Source: an uncultured Actinomycetes bacterium | GTDB lineage: Bacteria; Actinomycetota; Thermoleophilia; Solirubrobacterales; 70-9 | Length of the DNA: 64,000 nucleotides | Direction of reading: 5' to 3' | Assembly (NCBI GenBank): GCA_937907435.1 | Contig: CALCIA010000137.1 | Coordinates: 1 to 64,000, forward strand | Shown: positions 63,898 through 64,000 of the stretch, one piece after another | How the letters are laid out: every line of letters starts with the position of its first letter | Numbering within the stretch: position 1 is the first letter of the stretch | The notes under the pieces: model-generated | Databases searched by the model: none | The model's input: only the letters and a program-made list of their open reading frames with translations | Told to the model about the DNA's origin: nothing | Made by a program: the position numbers and the translations under genes

Positions 63898-64000
63898 TCA
63901 ACCCTTCGGGACGCCACCCGCCGGCGACGGCGCGCCGTACCACTCGGTGCGCCACGTGTTCATCTCGCGGATCTCCTTCGCCTGGGCGCGGACGATCCCC
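63898..64000 (-). CDS. DUF305 protein, C-terminal part only (runs off the window)
   Basis: The last 33 codons can be read on the minus strand: GIVRAQAKEIREMNTWRTEW, then YGAPSPAGGVPKG and stop TGA (63898-63900). They match the C-terminus of the DUF305 protein at 49827 (GIIAAQTMEIEEMNEWREGW, YGSPSPAGGVPG). A second copper-binding DUF305 protein therefore flanks the copper region on its right. Confidence 0.88.
   Translation of the reverse strand, partial: GIVRAQAKEIREMNTWRTEWYGAPSPAGGVPKG

Overview
The window is high-GC DNA of a type typical of Actinomycetota. Many GTG/TTG starts, ATGA-coupled operons, Ala/Gly/Pro-rich proteins, several apparently leaderless genes and a c-di-AMP riboswitch ahead of an M23 peptidase fit a soil actinobacterium, possibly of the Thermoleophilia/Solirubrobacterales type. 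That placement is an inference from style and protein character; no rRNA or other marker is present.

Layout. 1-6.2 kb is core-like: an R2lox-type di-metal oxidase, an ECF sigma factor fused to a zinc-finger/membrane anti-sigma-like tail, tRNA-Leu(TAA), a ThDP enzyme, an unassigned intergenic block with strong RNA-like hairpins, a Ppx/GppA phosphatase and initiator tRNA-Met. Directly after that tRNA, 6.5-11.9 kb is an accessory operon of nine overlapping genes encoding almost only DNA-binding domains (six XRE-like HTHs, one OmpR-type response regulator with a degenerate receiver, one frameshifted ArsR-like protein). A repeated ~90-residue domain that I do not recognise occurs five times in four of its proteins. 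It is the best candidate here for an undescribed system.

11.9-23.0 kb is a phosphate region: two complete Pst transporters (pstS1 divergent from pstCAB; pstS2-C2-A2-B2-phoU), two zinc-ribbon proteins and two stand-alone PhoB-type winged-helix proteins without receivers. A direct repeat (TCACAA-like half-sites 11 nt apart) lies before pstS1, pstS2 and one of the regulators, and probably acts as a PHO box. 23.0-30.3 kb is an arsenic island: arsM, arsR, a PstS-like binding protein whose anion-binding loop is altered, a stand-alone three-helix domain, a fused arsenate reductase, Acr3, a second arsenate reductase, and the GAPDH/ArsJ pair that makes and exports 1-arseno-3-phosphoglycerate. 30.5-36.4 kb holds a TauE/SafE permease, a secreted phosphoesterase with a His-Lys repeat tail, and membrane proteins, one apparently truncated beside decayed DNA.

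36.4-49.4 kb is divalent-metal homeostasis: a SmtB/CzrA-type repressor, two CDF exporters sharing an operator-like sequence, two M23 peptidases (one behind a c-di-AMP riboswitch), MntH, and a CadC/CmtR-type repressor with an APC-motif P1B ATPase. 49.8-64.0 kb is a copper region: two DUF305 proteins, CsoR-CopZ-CopA with two CsoR boxes, a receiver-only protein, a CPD-motif P1B ATPase, Met/His-rich secreted and membrane proteins, a BlaI/CopY-type repressor with an M56 peptidase, and a class III cyclase fused to a YHS metal domain. A CTACA-N3-TGTAG motif recurs upstream of three copper-region units and is probably the BlaI-type operator.

Taken together, 12-64 kb is a metal and oxyanion island in which phosphate uptake, arsenate detoxification, Zn/Cd/Mn handling and copper resistance sit side by side, each with its own one-component repressor and recognisable operator. 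Two genes (about 11.38 kb and 43.68 kb) carry single-base frameshifts that may be real or sequencing errors.
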